Part shown: positions 1 through 15,300 of the stretch, piece by piece
Layout: each line of letters opens with the position of its first letter
Numbering within the stretch: the first letter of the stretch is position 1
Program-made: the position numbers and the translations under genes
Assembly: GCA_949825045.1 (NCBI GenBank)
Contig: OX463813.1
Coordinates: 6,944,001 to 7,008,000, forward strand
Reading direction: 5' to 3'
Source of the DNA: Argyresthia goedartella
Lineage: Eukaryota > Arthropoda > Insecta > Lepidoptera > Argyresthiidae
Length of the DNA stretch: 64,000 bases
Notes under the pieces: model-generated
Databases searched by the model: none
Seen by the model: the letters and a program-made list of their open reading frames with translations, nothing else
Told to the model about the DNA's origin: nothing

Positions 1-347
1 CGAAAAAACCGACCCCGAACGATGTTGTCCAGGCTGAGCCGCTCGCAGCCAGTGCTAAGGTTAAAACCGCCGGGCTGGGTGGGTTCAAACCGTCCAAACC
101 CGCTGGGTTTGTACCAGCAACGCCCCCGAATAAGAGGCGAATGGGTCGCATGTCCCCAGGTCCTGAACAGTTGACAGCAAAACATAGGAGTGTAGTGATA
201 CCGACTTGCACAGGCTCCGACACGCCCAGCGTGCAGTGGGTTAACGAGTTGTTGACGTGGTTATATAATGACCTGGTGATTGTGAACGAGCTGGTGCAGC
301 AATGGATTGTGTCCATGAACGAGTTCTCGAAGAAATCCGTGGAGGAG
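1..347 (+). CDS. C2CD2L: C2CD2L-like exon 1 of window (start of SMP region), 5' partial
   Basis: The frame starting at base 3 is open from the window edge to the donor GAG|GTAAGT at 347/348, ending in phase 0 with 115 residues. The first 70 residues are Pro/Lys/Ala-rich and probably a cytosolic linker. From about residue 75 (PSVQWVNELLTW) the Trp/Leu-rich pattern is typical of the first helix of SMP domains. The ATG at 141 is in frame, but the open frame continues upstream of it, so it need not be the start. An intron boundary upstream of base 141 cannot be excluded. Confidence 0.75.
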
Positions 348-3300
348 GTAAGTTTTTAGGTTTAATGGCCAAGGAATTATGCACAGATGCCTTATTGGTT
401 AACTCCAAACCACAGGCGAATCGACGCAGTTCCGTCAAATTGACGGAAGGTGTAGGGGAACTGTCACTTTTCTAAAATTTTCGGTTTAGGATTTGGGCTG
501 TGCTAGGAACTGCATTCGAATTACAAATTTCATCACAGCTCGACATGAGTCGGATATGACTTTTCTATAACGGTTTTTGCTGTCTTATCACAGTTTGTAA
601 AGCTAGAACTAAATGGACCATACATTCTTAGCCGTTAGAGTGTAAAGTTGGATGATTAGCACTTCCTGTTGAGAATTTGTTGATCTAGAATTAGATCTAG
701 AACATAGTTTTGTTACTACCTACATGTTTTTAAATTTACCTTCACGATTCGGGTTGATTTTGACAGCTTCAAGATGAATAATGTTTATCGTTATTCATAA
801 TAATGTTTATTATCGTATCTTGGAGTGTTTTGTCTGCTTACTAGTTACTAGCCACCTGAGGGTCACGTGCAGGGTCCAGAATGGTGTTAGATTAGGACTA
901 ATCGATAGCACGAAGTTAAACCTCTACCAGTTGAATTATTTTATATCACCTAAAGATTTGAGAAGAAAGTTGTACTGTCAATTTTGTATTTTCGTCAAAG
1001 CAGGACGGCTGCGGAATTTTAAGAAAAAAATAAGTTTTTGCTGTTTTAAATTCTTATGCTTATTAAACGGGACCCTATTACTAAGCCTCCGCTGTCCGTC
1101 CGTCCGTCCGTCTGTCACCAGGCACCGTGATAGTGAGACAGATGAAATTTTCACAGATGATGTATTTCTGTTGCCGCTATAACAACAAATAAAATAAAAC
1201 AGAATAAAAGAAATATTTAACTGGGATCCCATACAACAAATCTTTCAATAACACATATAAACTTATGAATGCTCCTAGTTACGTGCATGGAGTGTGAAAT
1301 CCAAACTATTCACTCCACACCATCCGTACAATTGTACGGTGGTAAGTACGGCCCTTTCGACTCGCACTTGACCGTTTTTTTTTGTATGTTGGTTACGCTG
1401 ATTATTCCGTCAATAATGAATCGACTTTGATGATTCTTGTTTTGATTGGTAGGTCATAAAGGTGGTGGTGTCTTCAGAGGTGGTCCCATATAAATTTTAT
1501 AAAAAATGATTGAAAAAAAAACACAAAAAATATATATATACACAGGTAACATTTTGGTTTGTGGTTCCGTGCAGCAAAAGTTTTGATGAGGACTTCTCAT
1601 GTACATACATTTCATTCGCATACCGACCGGGGAGGAAGAAATAGGGCTTGAACTTGACGGTTTTTCTAAGTTTTCAACTCGGTGAATTATCTAGTTTCTG
1701 AACGTGTTTTGGAAATACGTTCCGTTCAAAGTCGCACTTTTCCAGTACTTTTCTAGCTAGTTCTCGTGGTTTAGAATGGATTGGGTTTTATATTTTCATA
1801 CAAACGAAGAGGCACCCGACGCCATTTTAAATGCTCAAGTACAAATACAAGTTTCATCGTAAGCAAGATCGATATCGATAAACGTGGTCGATGCGGACCT
1901 GCGCAGCACTATGGCAGGGCCTTTGCGGGTGTGCGGGACGTCACCCCCTCCGCGATTTCCTATTTCCCCTCTGGCCATCAACCCTGACATGGACATAGGC
2001 TTAACACGCTCGCTGCGGAGTCAAATCGCTGTTATTTTCGGTAGAGTAGTTACGAGGTTGAGCCACCAGGTTTATTTGTAGTCAACCCGATGAGTTGCTG
2101 GTGCTAGGTGCAAGGAGCTTGCAGTACATTGTTTGCTTTTTACGTATATTTTGGAGCGAAGAAGCAAATAATTATAAATGAACAAGTACATTCTGTAGAA
2201 TAACAGTCTGTTATTTATGTACTGGCTTCGCCCGGATTTCCAATTATCACAAAACTAATTACTGGGCACTGCTACCTAGTATCGCTCAGAATTAAAATAC
2301 AAAATTGAACATCGATAATGATAGGAAAACTAAGAATCGATACTGTTATAATTAGGAAAGCACCTAGATGGCATTTATAAGTAAATTCCAAAATTCATTT
2401 TCGTATCAATCTTCTGTATTTTGTATGGAATGTTTATTGGAATGTTTCGCAAGTTTCAAAAATATATTAAAAATAAACTCTCAGAGTGATGACTGCTGGA
2501 CATCAGTGATCTAGACAATGATCTCTCTATGCGATAAAAAATAACCACGAGAATGATAAAGAAAACCGCACGTGCGAATTGTCGTCATACAGCGTACAAC
2601 AGTTATGTCGAATAAAAAATGCACAGGGTCAAAAGACCATTTAAGCCTACGCCGGTCTTCAGACCTATCAACCGTAAGGTATTTTTTATATTGGACAGTG
2701 CGTCACTAGGTCTTAACACCAAATCCAGTTTTATAACTTTATAGAGTAATCCTTGTAGTTACAAACTCAAACCTATATTTGTCACTTTCATACTTAGAAA
2801 ACCTTTTAAGTTATGCGCCCCGCACCAGAGAGAGTATCTAGCACATTTTGCTCCCGCACTGAACGAAAGCGGTGGTACTACGTCTATCGACCTAGAAACG
2901 CAGTGAACGCGTTAAAGGTGTTAATTATTAGGGACATCGTTTTGAACAACGGTTTGCTGGGAAAAAAACTCTTTTTAGAGATAAGCTCGCTTTTGCGCAC
3001 AAGTGTTCATGTATTTATACTCATTATTTTCCGTTAAAATATATTGAACTGCCACGAACATGAGCAAATTTTTAGCATCTGTGACATGAAACACTAATTT
3101 GATTGCAGAGTTCATTATCTTAATTTACTTTATTTACGTATGTATCATAAACCCTCTTTTCTGCGTACAAAAACCGCACGTTACGATCAGCATAATGTTA
3201 AACTACTTGGTAAAAACTCATTTCTTATCTGAAAAATTATAAATTATGACCATAGTGGGTAATTTTTCTACATATTATAACATTCAAATTTCGAACGCCG

Positions 3301-6300
3301 ACGCCCGCCTGCGTGCCGCCCCTAGTTTGTCTATGAAGTAACAAGCTAAACAACCGCAGATCAATGCCACAATGCCGGTCGAACATGCGGTTCCTGAACA
3401 CTTCAAAGACAGCTTATGATATGTGTGTAGGTAAAATAGTGTATGTGACTGTACATAATTAGGCATTAAAACTCTCGAGTGATATTAATATGAAACTTAC
3501 CATCGGCTCGTTTCATAAACCCACTCTTGAGTTTTAATGCCCTCCATTACGTAGCAGTCACATAAACTACGTACCGGTGCCGGTACTTCATACCGTTTTG
3601 TTTTTGTTTAGAGAACTAAAAATAATACAATTATTATTTATCGTGGCATACCTATTTGGTTATAATCGGTCAGAGGCCGGATATAATTTGTTGCAGCCAC
3701 AGAGTACATTATGCAATAAGTAGATATTGAAAGTCGCCATTAATCGAGCAAAACTCGTCATTAATTATTAGTTATTACTAAAGCGAATCTCATTATCAAG
3801 TTGTGTTGTATCATTTGTTGTGTGTATTTATTAAAAGGAAATTAAAAGAATAATAATACCTTAATAATACCTTGGACACTATTTACACACATTGATCTAG
3901 CCCCAAACTAGGATTCCCTGTATCTTGGGTACTAGACAACGATACACATACTTATATAGATAAATATTGTTCTTAGATAGATAAACAATCATGACTAGGG
4001 TACAAACATCAGTTCTCATCAAACAAATATTTGCCCCCACCGGGCCTCGAAACCGGGACCCTTGGCTTCGTAGGCAGGGTGACTCGGCCATTCGGGTCGT
4101 CGAATAATAAATAGATCTGTGTTATGCTTCGACCCTCCCACTAAATATTATTGTCTTCGAAAACTTATAAGAAACTAATTGTTTGTTGTAAGAAACAAAT
4201 TACTGGAAGAAATAATAATAAACACGTACACAAGCTTCTTAGCCACTTGTGATCCTTGTGATGTCTCATTGAGGAGAACGGGAAGAAATATATTGCCTTG
4301 TGTTTAAACGATTACCTAAAAATTTACTACCTACCAATGAATTCGAAATGACTGCCAGAATTAGTAAATGTTCACCAAATTGTGTTTGGGTATATGATCA
4401 CCAAACTTCTTTTTATGTTTTGTGTACCTACTTAAGTTTATGTTTAAAGTTTTTTAATGAGATTTTGCGAATCTACATTTTGAACGCAGTTCCACAATGA
4501 AATTAGTTAGGATTTCAGAATTTCGTTATAAATTTTATCGAGAAAATTTCATCCAATCGCGTTTTCCTTTAGTGAAAATCTTAATCAAATACTCAATAAA
4601 CGTTAACCCAAAAATCACATCTGTAGATGACTTCATGGTGAAGTAAATGGATTCGAAAAAAAACCCATTTATTTTCGTAGCACCTTAACTAGGCGCTTTG
4701 TTTATAAAATAAATGGTCAAGCGCGTGTCGAAAACGCGCACCAAGACTTCCGTACACACTTGTAGCACAGAGGAATAAATAGGAATGGAGAAAAATGTTC
4801 TAAGGAGCCTGCAAAATTCATACCTATATTAGTAGGGTTGGCAAAAGAGAAAAAAATAAAATTAACAAACTTTTACGAGCTTTTGTTGACCGAGCAATTT
4901 TATTATCTTATTCTTAGGGCGGTATGGTATGCCTTTGAAATACTTAGGTATCTAATACAGTTCGTCACATGAGGTCACCCACTTATAATCTCAACAATCA
5001 TCATGGAACATCAATAATAGAACAACAACATGCTAGACTAATCTTGTGATAAAAAACACCTGACCAAAGAGACTTAAAACGGTACAACAAAGAAATATCG
5101 ATTCGATATTTTCAGAGATATATCGATAAAATAAACATTATGACGCATTATCTCGAGAAGGGGGAGGTGTACGATGAAAACGTATATGACCTAAAATGAT
5201 GGAAAAGAGCGACCCTACGCGATAGTGGAATAAAAGTAGGTAGTAAAAAAAAAATAATTAAATATTACAAGTCTAAAAATATGAGGCTATATAAAAAGAC
5301 TTAAAGAAATCTGGCGCCCCCTTACCTACACCTCGACCAAATTTTCACGTAAATATTCCCATGAAGGGGTTACTTACCTAGTAGACTCCTTGGGATAGTT
5401 AAAATATGAAATGTCTTTTCTGTTTCTATTATTATTAATACAGTACACCATTTTGAAAGTCTAAAACGTACACTTAAACACTTTAATAACTATTTACAGA
5501 TTATTCCACATAAAACAATTCGATAAGGTAGGTGACAACAAATAAAACGTGGTTTGTGCAGACCCTCCGTTTGGGCACTGGCCGAACGAGCGTTAACCGG
5601 TGTTATCCAGTGGCGACGCGTACGCGACACAGCGGCCAGTGCTCACTCACACAAGCGCAGTATCCTTGTAGTAGGTTACCTACGGCGATGACGCGACGGC
5701 GTGGTTCTATGAACCTTTGTCTCTGGTCCTTTCTTCCTCTGTGCTTGTAGAGAGCTATGATGTATGTATTATGTCATGTATATAGAAAAAGTTCGTTCAT
5801 CCCGGGAATCCAGTCTGGGCCGCTGCCGTTCAATACTTTTAAAAGTAAATTATTCCATTGGCTTCTGCAAAACAGTTATTACTCTGCTGAAGAATTTCTT
5901 AACTTTAAAAGTAGGTGAAACCGGCCTTGGCTTTTGTTTTAGTTCTTTATGTTTTAATGACTACAAACCTCAAAAATTTGCTTGCTACAATTTAACAGCT
6001 GACTAAGGCGTTCTATTTGTATAATGTCGATGTCGTGGGAACTAGAAACTAGAAACAGTGACATTGACAGTGATATTAACAAGGTAGTCCAATAAATCTA
6101 GAAACGTGTCTCAAGCTGAACCTATTTCAACAAAAACGTTTGACAATATCAGAATGTTTATTTCCAGCAGTTGTATTTTATAAACTTAATTTTGTGTTAA
6201 AAAGACAGCATTTGACTATGACGTCACATGCTAGTATTTCATAGAACTCGTGAAAAACATTACCGTTTTGACAGTTCCTAAAAAATATATATTTTGACTG

Positions 6301-9300
6301 GTAGTCAAATACCGTATTGAGATATGAGGGTTTCCTCACGATGTGCCTAGCGGGGTTCCTATCAGGTAAGAACGTCAATAACTATAACATAAACATGAAT
6401 TTCTTCCTTTTACTTTTCTTTAGTAATCGTTATTTGTCTGGAAAATAAATACTGTTAGTCATAGAGTAAGCGAAGCAGTGACGAATAAAAGCACTATCTT
6501 CGATCGAACTTACTATATAAGCTCAGGCACAGTGAAGGGACAGTTCTTAGCACACACGGTACAGTCAATTTAATAGAGCACTAGTGAGGATATAGATAGA
6601 TATAGGTAAAGGACAATCTTAAGCTGAAAGAAAGAAATCTAAATTTGGTTTTACGAGAATGGCGTGCAAATATATCAAGACTAAAGACGAAGATAGCGCG
6701 CGTATGGCTAAGAGCAGTGAAATATCTAATAACAAAATTATCTATCGAGAACCAGGAAATCATATTAACATCTTGAGATTAATTTGTTGCTCATTAGCAC
6801 TACCCGGCAGGACGTGAAGTGCTATAGGAAATAAGTATTTCCTTCAGACGTGAGCAATTCCTCCTTGACAGAGCAATCGTTTGTATTGTAACATTCAGGC
6901 AAATTGTAAATATCCGCTTTTCGTCACAAAAACGATTTAAATAAACATTTTTTCAATCGCGTTTCGTTTCATCCTTGCTAAGTGAATCATTTAATCCAAA
7001 GATCATATTTTTTAAGGAATAATGAAAGTAAGCAAAACGTGGCAATGAGTACAATTTATTACTCAAACAAGTAGAATTATTATAAAAATAAATTACCTGA
7101 ATGCATTTTCTAACAATACTATTCACAAACTCATAAATGCACCAGGGGGTTACTACCAACTCTTATAGCAGGACCTAAACTGAACTGCCCTGCTTTTTCC
7201 TACTATTCTTAGTAACCCACCTAGTTCTGTACATGGAGTATGAAAGTAGCCGCACCAATAACCCGAGGAAGGAAGGAATTTAGTAAGCACTAAGGCAATA
7301 TCTAATAAATCTAGGATTTCGATATTTCCACAATGCTTACTGAAATTTAAAAAAAAGCGTAACTTTTATCGGACGAAATAATTATATTAAGAATCAGGAA
7401 ACAAACTTTATTATTTTAGTCAATCGCGTCCGTTCGCCACATTCGTCCAGTGTGGACCGGCCTCACAACACAGTGTTGTCAATACGTAAAAACCAATTGA
7501 TACCATTCAGTTTTGAGAAAAAGATGTGTTCTACGTCGTTGTTTCTATAAATTATTTTCTTGGATAAGTTATAAAACATTATTATCTTTGGAGTAGATAT
7601 GGTTTTTAGTGGTGCGAGTCTTTTATTTACGGTTAAAAATGTATTAACGAGTCCAATTATATGTATATATTTTACAATGGTACTGCCGTATCCTATACCT
7701 GTCAGCATTTATATATTGTATGTTATTGTATTCATTCATAAACATTACACAGTTAGTTTAGCTATTTAGTAGTTAAGTGTAGAGCAGAACGTTAGGAGAT
7801 TCAAAGAGGAGTAAGAAGGATGGTAATGTGTATTACCTTACAGTATTTTTATATTTTTAATAGGGTCTTTTCTAAGTTGATAGTGATACTAGTATAACTG
7901 TCCGTTACTATAAGGAGCAAGACCCAGCATCTGGTAACCCCCGACATTGATTTCCGTACGACTGAGTATATGGAGATCAGAGAGGAAATCCGCAAAGTGC
8001 AGCAGGATGTAGCCGCAATAGCAGAAATGCTAAAAAGCGTTATTTCGTCTACGACAGGGCTTTCAGCTAAAATGGATGCCATAGTAACTCAGACTGAAAA
8101 AGTAGAGTCCAAGTTGACCACCCTAGAGATCAAGCACTCGTCGTCTCTACAACAAGTGCCAATCCGCAGTGTCTCCCAGTCTACTAAAGCTGCACCTGCA
8201 AGAAAGAAGAAGACTGAACACGAGAAAGTATCTGCTGTGCGGGATAATGACGTCATGTATCGGGAGAAAATACAAAGAGATATACAGGGTGTCCCAAAAG
8301 TGTGCCGTCGCAGTGACAGCGAGGATGCGCCAAGCCTCCCAAGTCTGCTGAACACTACGGTTGGACCGGTCCCCGAACTAACCCTATCCACCGACCGCCC
8401 ACGAGAGGCAGATAATGCTCCCGTTGTCGAAGCTGAAGAGGGCTGGACGGAAGTTAAAAAGAAGTCACACCGACGACCGCAATCTCTCTGCTGTACGGCG
8501 GGGCCCAGCGTCACGACCTTGAAAGCTGTAGAGCGTCGCAAATATTTACACCTTTGGAACATGATGTCGGGTCTTGAGGATGTAAAAAAGTATGTAGAGC
8601 AACTGTGTGCGCCTGAAGCGGTCAGTGTCGAGCAGCTCTCATCCAGAGGGGACTATAAGTCCTACAAAATAGGAGTTCCCATGAGCTGTTTCGACACTTG
8701 TTTCAGCATAGATATCTGGCCTGATAATGCAAGGGTGAGAGAATGGATGCCCTTTCGGGAATACCTCGAGGCCTACTACCGCTCTCCGAAAGTCGCAGCC
8801 ACAGTCAAGCACGACTAAGACACTCTCTATGCACTATCAAAATGTCAGAGGCATAAAAAGTCGGTTGGCGTATTGGCAGAATAATTTGATTATTTTAGAG
8901 TACGACCTAGTCGCCAAAACTGAAACCTTTTTAGACACGTCCGTCGGCGATGCGGAGGTAACGGCGGGGGGCTGGAGCATACTGCGCCGGGACCGCGCCA
9001 CCGCGTGCGGAGGCGTACTGCTCGCCGCCCGCCCTGGCATCACGCTTCGCCGACGTCGTGACCTCGAGACAGAAAATGGAGAAGATCTTTGGGCAACCTT
9101 CTCTCTAGATGGGGCCCAATTCACAATCTGCGTCGTCTATGTGGATCCCAGCATGATGAGAAATAAGAAAAAAATTACACAAGCCGAAAAAGACGCCCAA
9201 TACCTTAGTTGGTTTACAAAAACCGAGGAGAACATGTCGGAACTAAGTGGAACTTTAATTATCCTGGGTGACCTAAATCTTCAGATTGACAGTGCGTCAG

Positions 9301-12300
9301 TGTCTGTTACGAATTATTATTGTTTTTTTCTCAGTGTTTGTAGTCTGTATGAGACGAATGAGGTGAGGAATGCTCACGGTGGCGTACTTGATGTGGTGCT
9401 GCTGCCGGAGACCGTCCGTGGCGTAACTGTGCGCACCTCCGTGTCAGGCAGCATGGTGCCACGCACTGACGCCTACCACCCGCCTCTCGACGTCATTGTG
9501 CCGCTGTTGAAAGCGCAAGACGCGGATGGACGATCCGGCCGTCTGGATCCCAGCAACATTCGCGGCCACAATGACTGGAACTTTGCCAAAGGCGACCACA
9601 CAGTCCTGTATGAGCTCATGTGTAGCGTATCGTGGGACGATGTTGTCGTAGCTCGCGATGTGGAGACGGCAGTTGGCCGCTTTAACGATGCCATTTACGG
9701 GGTTTTGAATAAATCGATCCCCAAGAAGACCAGGCCTAACCAACCTTCCAGGCGGTATCCAGTGTGGTTTACTGGTGATATTATTAGGGATCTTGCCACT
9801 AAGGCAAAGCTCCATCGTAAATGGAAATCGTCGGAGAGGCCAGCTGACTACTCAGCATTCAGTGAGCTGCGAGCCAACATAAAGTCCCGCGTAGCTACAG
9901 CATACACGAACCATATGCTAAATATTGAAGGTAATATTAAATATAACCCGCGTGCGTTTTGGAAACATGTGAGTGGCCTCAGATCAAAGGGTGGTTTTGA
10001 ATCTCGGGTCACGCATCAGGGGCAAGAGTGTGTCGGAGAGGAAGCAGCCGCCGCTTTTGCAGACTATTTCTCCGACGTTTTCCTCACCGACGTTCCGGCG
10101 CTTGCACCGGACCTGGTAAACAGTTCCGATGCCTCGCGCACGGCTAACTACGTCCAAATTTCACATGTTTCCCATAGGGATGTAGAGCAGGGACTGAGGC
10201 AGCTTAGGCCAAGGAGCGCAATTGGACCGGACAACGTCCCTCCTTACTTTTTAAAGGCCTACAGTAATCAGCTAGTTATACCGTTGGGTCACATCTTCAA
10301 CTTAGCTCTCGAGCAAGGGAAGTACCCTACCAGCTTCTCTCGAGTCAGTCCTATGCCCAAGTCTAGTGACACTGCCTCTGTAAATCAATATCGACCGATT
10401 GCGATCCTGAATTCATTGGCAAAATTGTTCGAGTCAATCATATACGGTAAAATCTGGCCCCAGAATGCGCCGTTTTTATGTGACTCGCAACACGGATTCA
10501 GGAGTCGTCGCTCAGTAACCACCAACTTACTGATGTTAGTCGAGTTGGTCTCAGAGAGCATGGATCGGGGATGTCAGGTGGACGTCGCCTATCTGGACTT
10601 CCGCAAGGCGTTCGATAGAGTCGATAACGACGTCCTAATGAAGAAATTGTGTGCCATTGGATTTGCCCCACGGCTGTTGGTTCTCTTCGCTGACTACCTG
10701 AAGAACCGCCAACAATACGTGCGACATGGCTGTTATGAGTCCCAGCCGTACCACACACGGTCGGGTGTTAGCCAAGGCTCGATCCTTGGTCCGTTGTTAT
10801 TTATCATCATGATAAATGACCTGGAATCTGAACTGAAACACGCCAATTGCCTTTTGTACGCGGACGATCTGAAACTGGTACTTCCCGTGAAGTCAGAGAA
10901 TGATTGTAGGCTACTACAGGAAGATTTAGACGCGGTTCATAGTTGGAGTGTGAACAACAAGCTTCTATTCAATACTAAAAAGTGCTGTATAATGTCCTTC
11001 ACGCGCTCTCCACGGCCTATTAGCGCGACGTATACACTCGGCACTGAGTCTCTGACTCGAGTGTATTCGATGAAGGACCTCGGTGTTACGTTCGACCCTA
11101 AACTTACATTCCATGAGCATGTGAGCACTTTAGCCAAGGAATGCTTCAGAAGATTAGGGTTTGTGATACGGAATAGTAAGGGATTCCATAACTTGGGTGT
11201 GGTCCAGCTTCTATACACGGCCCTAGTGAGAACCAAACTTGAATCTAGCTCGGTTGTTTGGAATCCGCACGAAAGCTCATACGTCCTTATGCTCGAGAAG
11301 GTACACAAAGCTTTTCTTAGATACCTATATAAGAGGAAATTTGGATACTACCCTTACCTTTATCCATCCGATTTTATTTTAGGTATGCTTGGATTTAACT
11401 CACTAGAGGTGAGACGTAACACCGAACAGCTTCTGACTGTGTGTCGATTATTGCGAGGCGACAGTGACTGCGCAGCGCTTGTCAGTGCCGTATGCGCGCT
11501 TTACGTGCCTGACAACTACCTACGCGCTCGTAGGCACCAGCTGCTAGCGGGCGGCTCGCACCGCACGGTGGCGCGCCTGCAGACTCCGCTGGTCCGGGCA
11601 CGGAATAGCCTCAATGCACTGTTGGCCGCAGCACCATTGAATGATCTGTTTGGTGATGCATGGAGGGATATTGTGCGAGAATGTGGAAGGTTCTGTGAGA
11701 AGATTGCATGATAGTGTAGTCTTGTAATTTTATTTTCTCGAATGTTTATAGATATAATGATAATATGGTAACTGCATTTATACGATTGAATTGAACTTAT
11801 TACATTTGACATAATTATGGTAAATTAATTTGTAATAATTGAATTGTATTGTATTTTCTAATTTTGTATATTTGTGTCGACTTGGCTTTGCTGTAATGGC
11901 ACAAATAGATTATGTAAATAAATAAATAAATAAATAAATAAACTGTGTCTCTGCTTCCCCGTATGTGACAAGCCGTGAAGTTATGCTATACGTTTATGTT
12001 GCCCTCTGTAGTGTTGGCACGCCATCACGCCACTTAGATTAATAAAACACTAGTATTGAACCTGGTCTAGACTATCGTGTTTTGGCAAACGCCCGATCTC
12101 CAATTCAATGTTATGCAAACTATTAAACAGATGCTGAAGTAGGACAACAAACTCTAGACTTCGGACCTAGAATAATTTAAAACTATACTTCGATTTGTTA
12201 GTGATGGGGCGATCAAGAAGTAATCTCCTGTAACCAGAAAGCTTGAATGAAGAGACCTAAGAATGTTGAGGAAGCGAGATATGTATGCCTGGATCGTAGC

Positions 12301-15300
12301 AAGTGGAGTTGTTTAGTCTACCCCTAGTTACCCCCCTTCCGGAAAAAGGCGTGAGTATATGTATGTATGCAATTTTGTATTTAACTTCCCTTATTAGTAT
12401 TATCTACTACACTACTACACGTACGATACGATCAGCATAATGTTAAACTACTTTGTAAAAACTCATTTCTTATCTGAACATTATGACCATAATGTGTAAA
12501 TTTTCTACTCTCGAGTGATATTATTATAAAAACTCGCCTTCGGCTCGTTTCATAAACCCACTCTCGAGTTTTAATGCCCTCCATTATGTATCAGTCACAT
12601 AAACTACTATAATGTATTGATCGTATAACACAAAACCTCGTAAAAAAACCACCTTTAGTATGAAAAAGCATGGTGTTTGACGGATGCCAGTCTTAGCTTG
12701 TTAGTGAGGGGATATTGCATAAAATCATCGATTAATCAAATTAATCGATATGTTACCGGCAATCTGTATAATCCGGTATTATATATAATCCCTAGGCAAT
12801 ATATATAACGCCTAAAACGTGCAGGTAATGAATGAAAGATTATCTATTTTATACTTAGCCTAGGTATTATATTTAATACCCAATACGCAGCCGGTAATGT
12901 ATGTAAAAGCGTATAACACTGCGGTAGCTTAGGTGAAGGATAAATAAGAACAAAAAAAAATACTCAAAACTATGTACTTTTTGTTGTTCTTACATGTTCA
13001 ACCTAACACGAAGGATAAAGGAGGCTTCGCTTGGCTCACCCCCTTTACCCTTCACCTAAGCTACGGCAGTGTTTTGCCCTGATATTCTTCCAAAATCTTT
13101 TTATTTTACACATTGCCGGTGGCCAAGTATGTATTTTTTATGATCCTTGTGCATTGTATATATTACCTAGGTAGAGTATGTAATGGAATTAATATTAATA
13201 CCATTTCATACATTGCCTGAACGCCCCAGGTATTATATATATTGCCTAGGTATTATATAGAATACCTGCTTTATACAGATTGCCGGTATCAGATACACCC
13301 TTTAAACATTTGTGAATTGAATGCAAAAAAAATACCAATGACAAATCTTCTTTTAGTTCAACTGAATGAACATTTCGATTCTTTCCGATTGTTTTGGTAA
13401 CATCCCTATTGTTCAAAAAGTGGATGTTATGAGTTCCAGGTAATCTTTCATATCACTTTAAGATTATATGAATACATGGCACATACTGAGTATACCTATA
13501 GTTTCCTCCGGTAGTGGATAGATGAAAGACAGATGAAATAAGTGAAATAATAATCCACTTCTTCTGATGCCCTTAGAATTAAACAAATCACCATATTTTT
13601 TTATTTATTGACCATACATTATTGCTTCTGTTCTGGCCCCACACTAGGATACTCTGTGTCATGGAAACCAGTAACAGCGACGTCAAAAACATAAACACCG
13701 AAAACTCAGGAATAAGGGAATAAGTAATTTTTATGAGATGATGAACAAACCTTCAATCTACGCGGTGATGGGAAAGCCCCCTGGCACGAAAAGTGGAGTA
13801 TTGAATATCTGGCTTAACGTGGACACAATTGTGCCTCTGTCACCCCGTATCGGAAATGGCTGGATGCTGTGTATGTAAAGTAGAATCTCCTTGCTCTCCA
13901 CCTCTTTCATTTCAATCTAGCTATAACATTTTGGCGCCAACACCAACACACCGTCACGCCAACGATTGATTTATCGGTGACTTCTACTATACTAGTTAGA
14001 GGTTAGTTTACTGAGTGTCATGTGTAACCTTGTGAACTACCACGGGCATTTATTATTAATTTGTGTGTGAACTGAGTGGCATGCTCATCGAAAAAGGCTA
14101 GGTTGGCTATGTAAGACTGACTGCATATAGGATATCAAAGTTGTAGTTTTTTAAATTATAGAAAGAAACTGGGTTTTTTTTTTAATGAAAAAAATACACA
14201 ATTTCCGCACTATTCAGCCATGTTGCACTGTGAGCTTACTGAACTTTAATTTAATATGAAGCGATAGTTAAACATAATACATAACATAAACAATTAGGCG
14301 TATTCTGGCAATAATGCAGCACTGTTTAAATTCAACCTACTTTTAAAAGAAATCTAAAAATTAATCTGTGGCAATTTCTTTGCCCTGCTTCTCCCATAGT
14401 GGTCCAATGTAGAGTAGATGACGAGTACTAAGCATATTTGTAAATATCGACATTAATAATAAAAACTTGAATTTAGTTAGCACAAATTTGGATACTATTT
14501 CGCACCACTAGACCACGGATGTTATTAAATTATCTTCGGGTGCCAGACAGAGGTCAAATGATGTAAAGAAGCTGTTTCACAAATAGACAACCTCTTAAGC
14601 TGATATCTAAGTAATTTACGAATGACCCGCTGAATAATTGCCGTGAACTAATTATGCACACTTAACTTGATTTGTAAAATGTGGAGTAAGTTAATGATAA
14701 GTTGGAGAATGAAGTATGTTAATGAATGGATTCCATTCAACAATTTAGAACTGTTATACTTGTATTTTTTATAATAGAACATAGATACAATATGAAAAAG
14801 ATAACATGGTTCTTGACGGGGGTCAGTCTTATTGCTTAAAAACATCAATTAAATAAATGTAGACTGCGGTTAAATATTGGTCATCAAATTAATCAAAACA
14901 GGTAAAAATTAGTCACCAAATGTTTGAGATTGTGAATATGTCTGTTAAATAATGATTGATCACTTTTTTATATTGCCCGAATAGGTTTGTCCTCAAAAGA
15001 GTAGGTCGGTCATCAAAACTATGAATCGGTCACTAAATTAATATATCGGTCATCTAAAAAGTAGGATTGTCACTAAAATTATAGATCCGTCACCTAATAT
15101 CGCATCGAATCTGCTGAATTCCCCACGAAATATCAGGGCGAAGTGATGGGTCAGGCAAGGTAGGCGAAGGCTAAATGAGGTAAGCGAAGCGAAGGCCCCT
15201 TTAGGTTGACATGTAAAAATTAAAAAATTTACAATTTGTGACCAATTTGTAATTTTTGGTGGTAAAATATAGGTGCAGCAACTCTATTATTTAGGTGACT

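Larger units (their letters stand above)
7860..11943 (+). mobile_element. LINE (non-LTR retrotransposon) with two open ORFs
   Basis: ORF1 (7970-8818) and ORF2 (8829-11711) are followed by a short 3' UTR and an (AAAT)n tail ending near 11943. The 5' end is not certain. The ORF1 frame is open back to 7898, and AACTGT occurs both at 7896 and after the tail, so a truncated 5' end with a short target duplication is possible. The clade looks like the Jockey/CR1 group. Confidence 0.85.

Noticed and set aside
781..1182. 133-codon open frame
   Set aside because: Its distal part runs over an antisense R1 repeat including a (GTCC)n block; no protein-like pattern.
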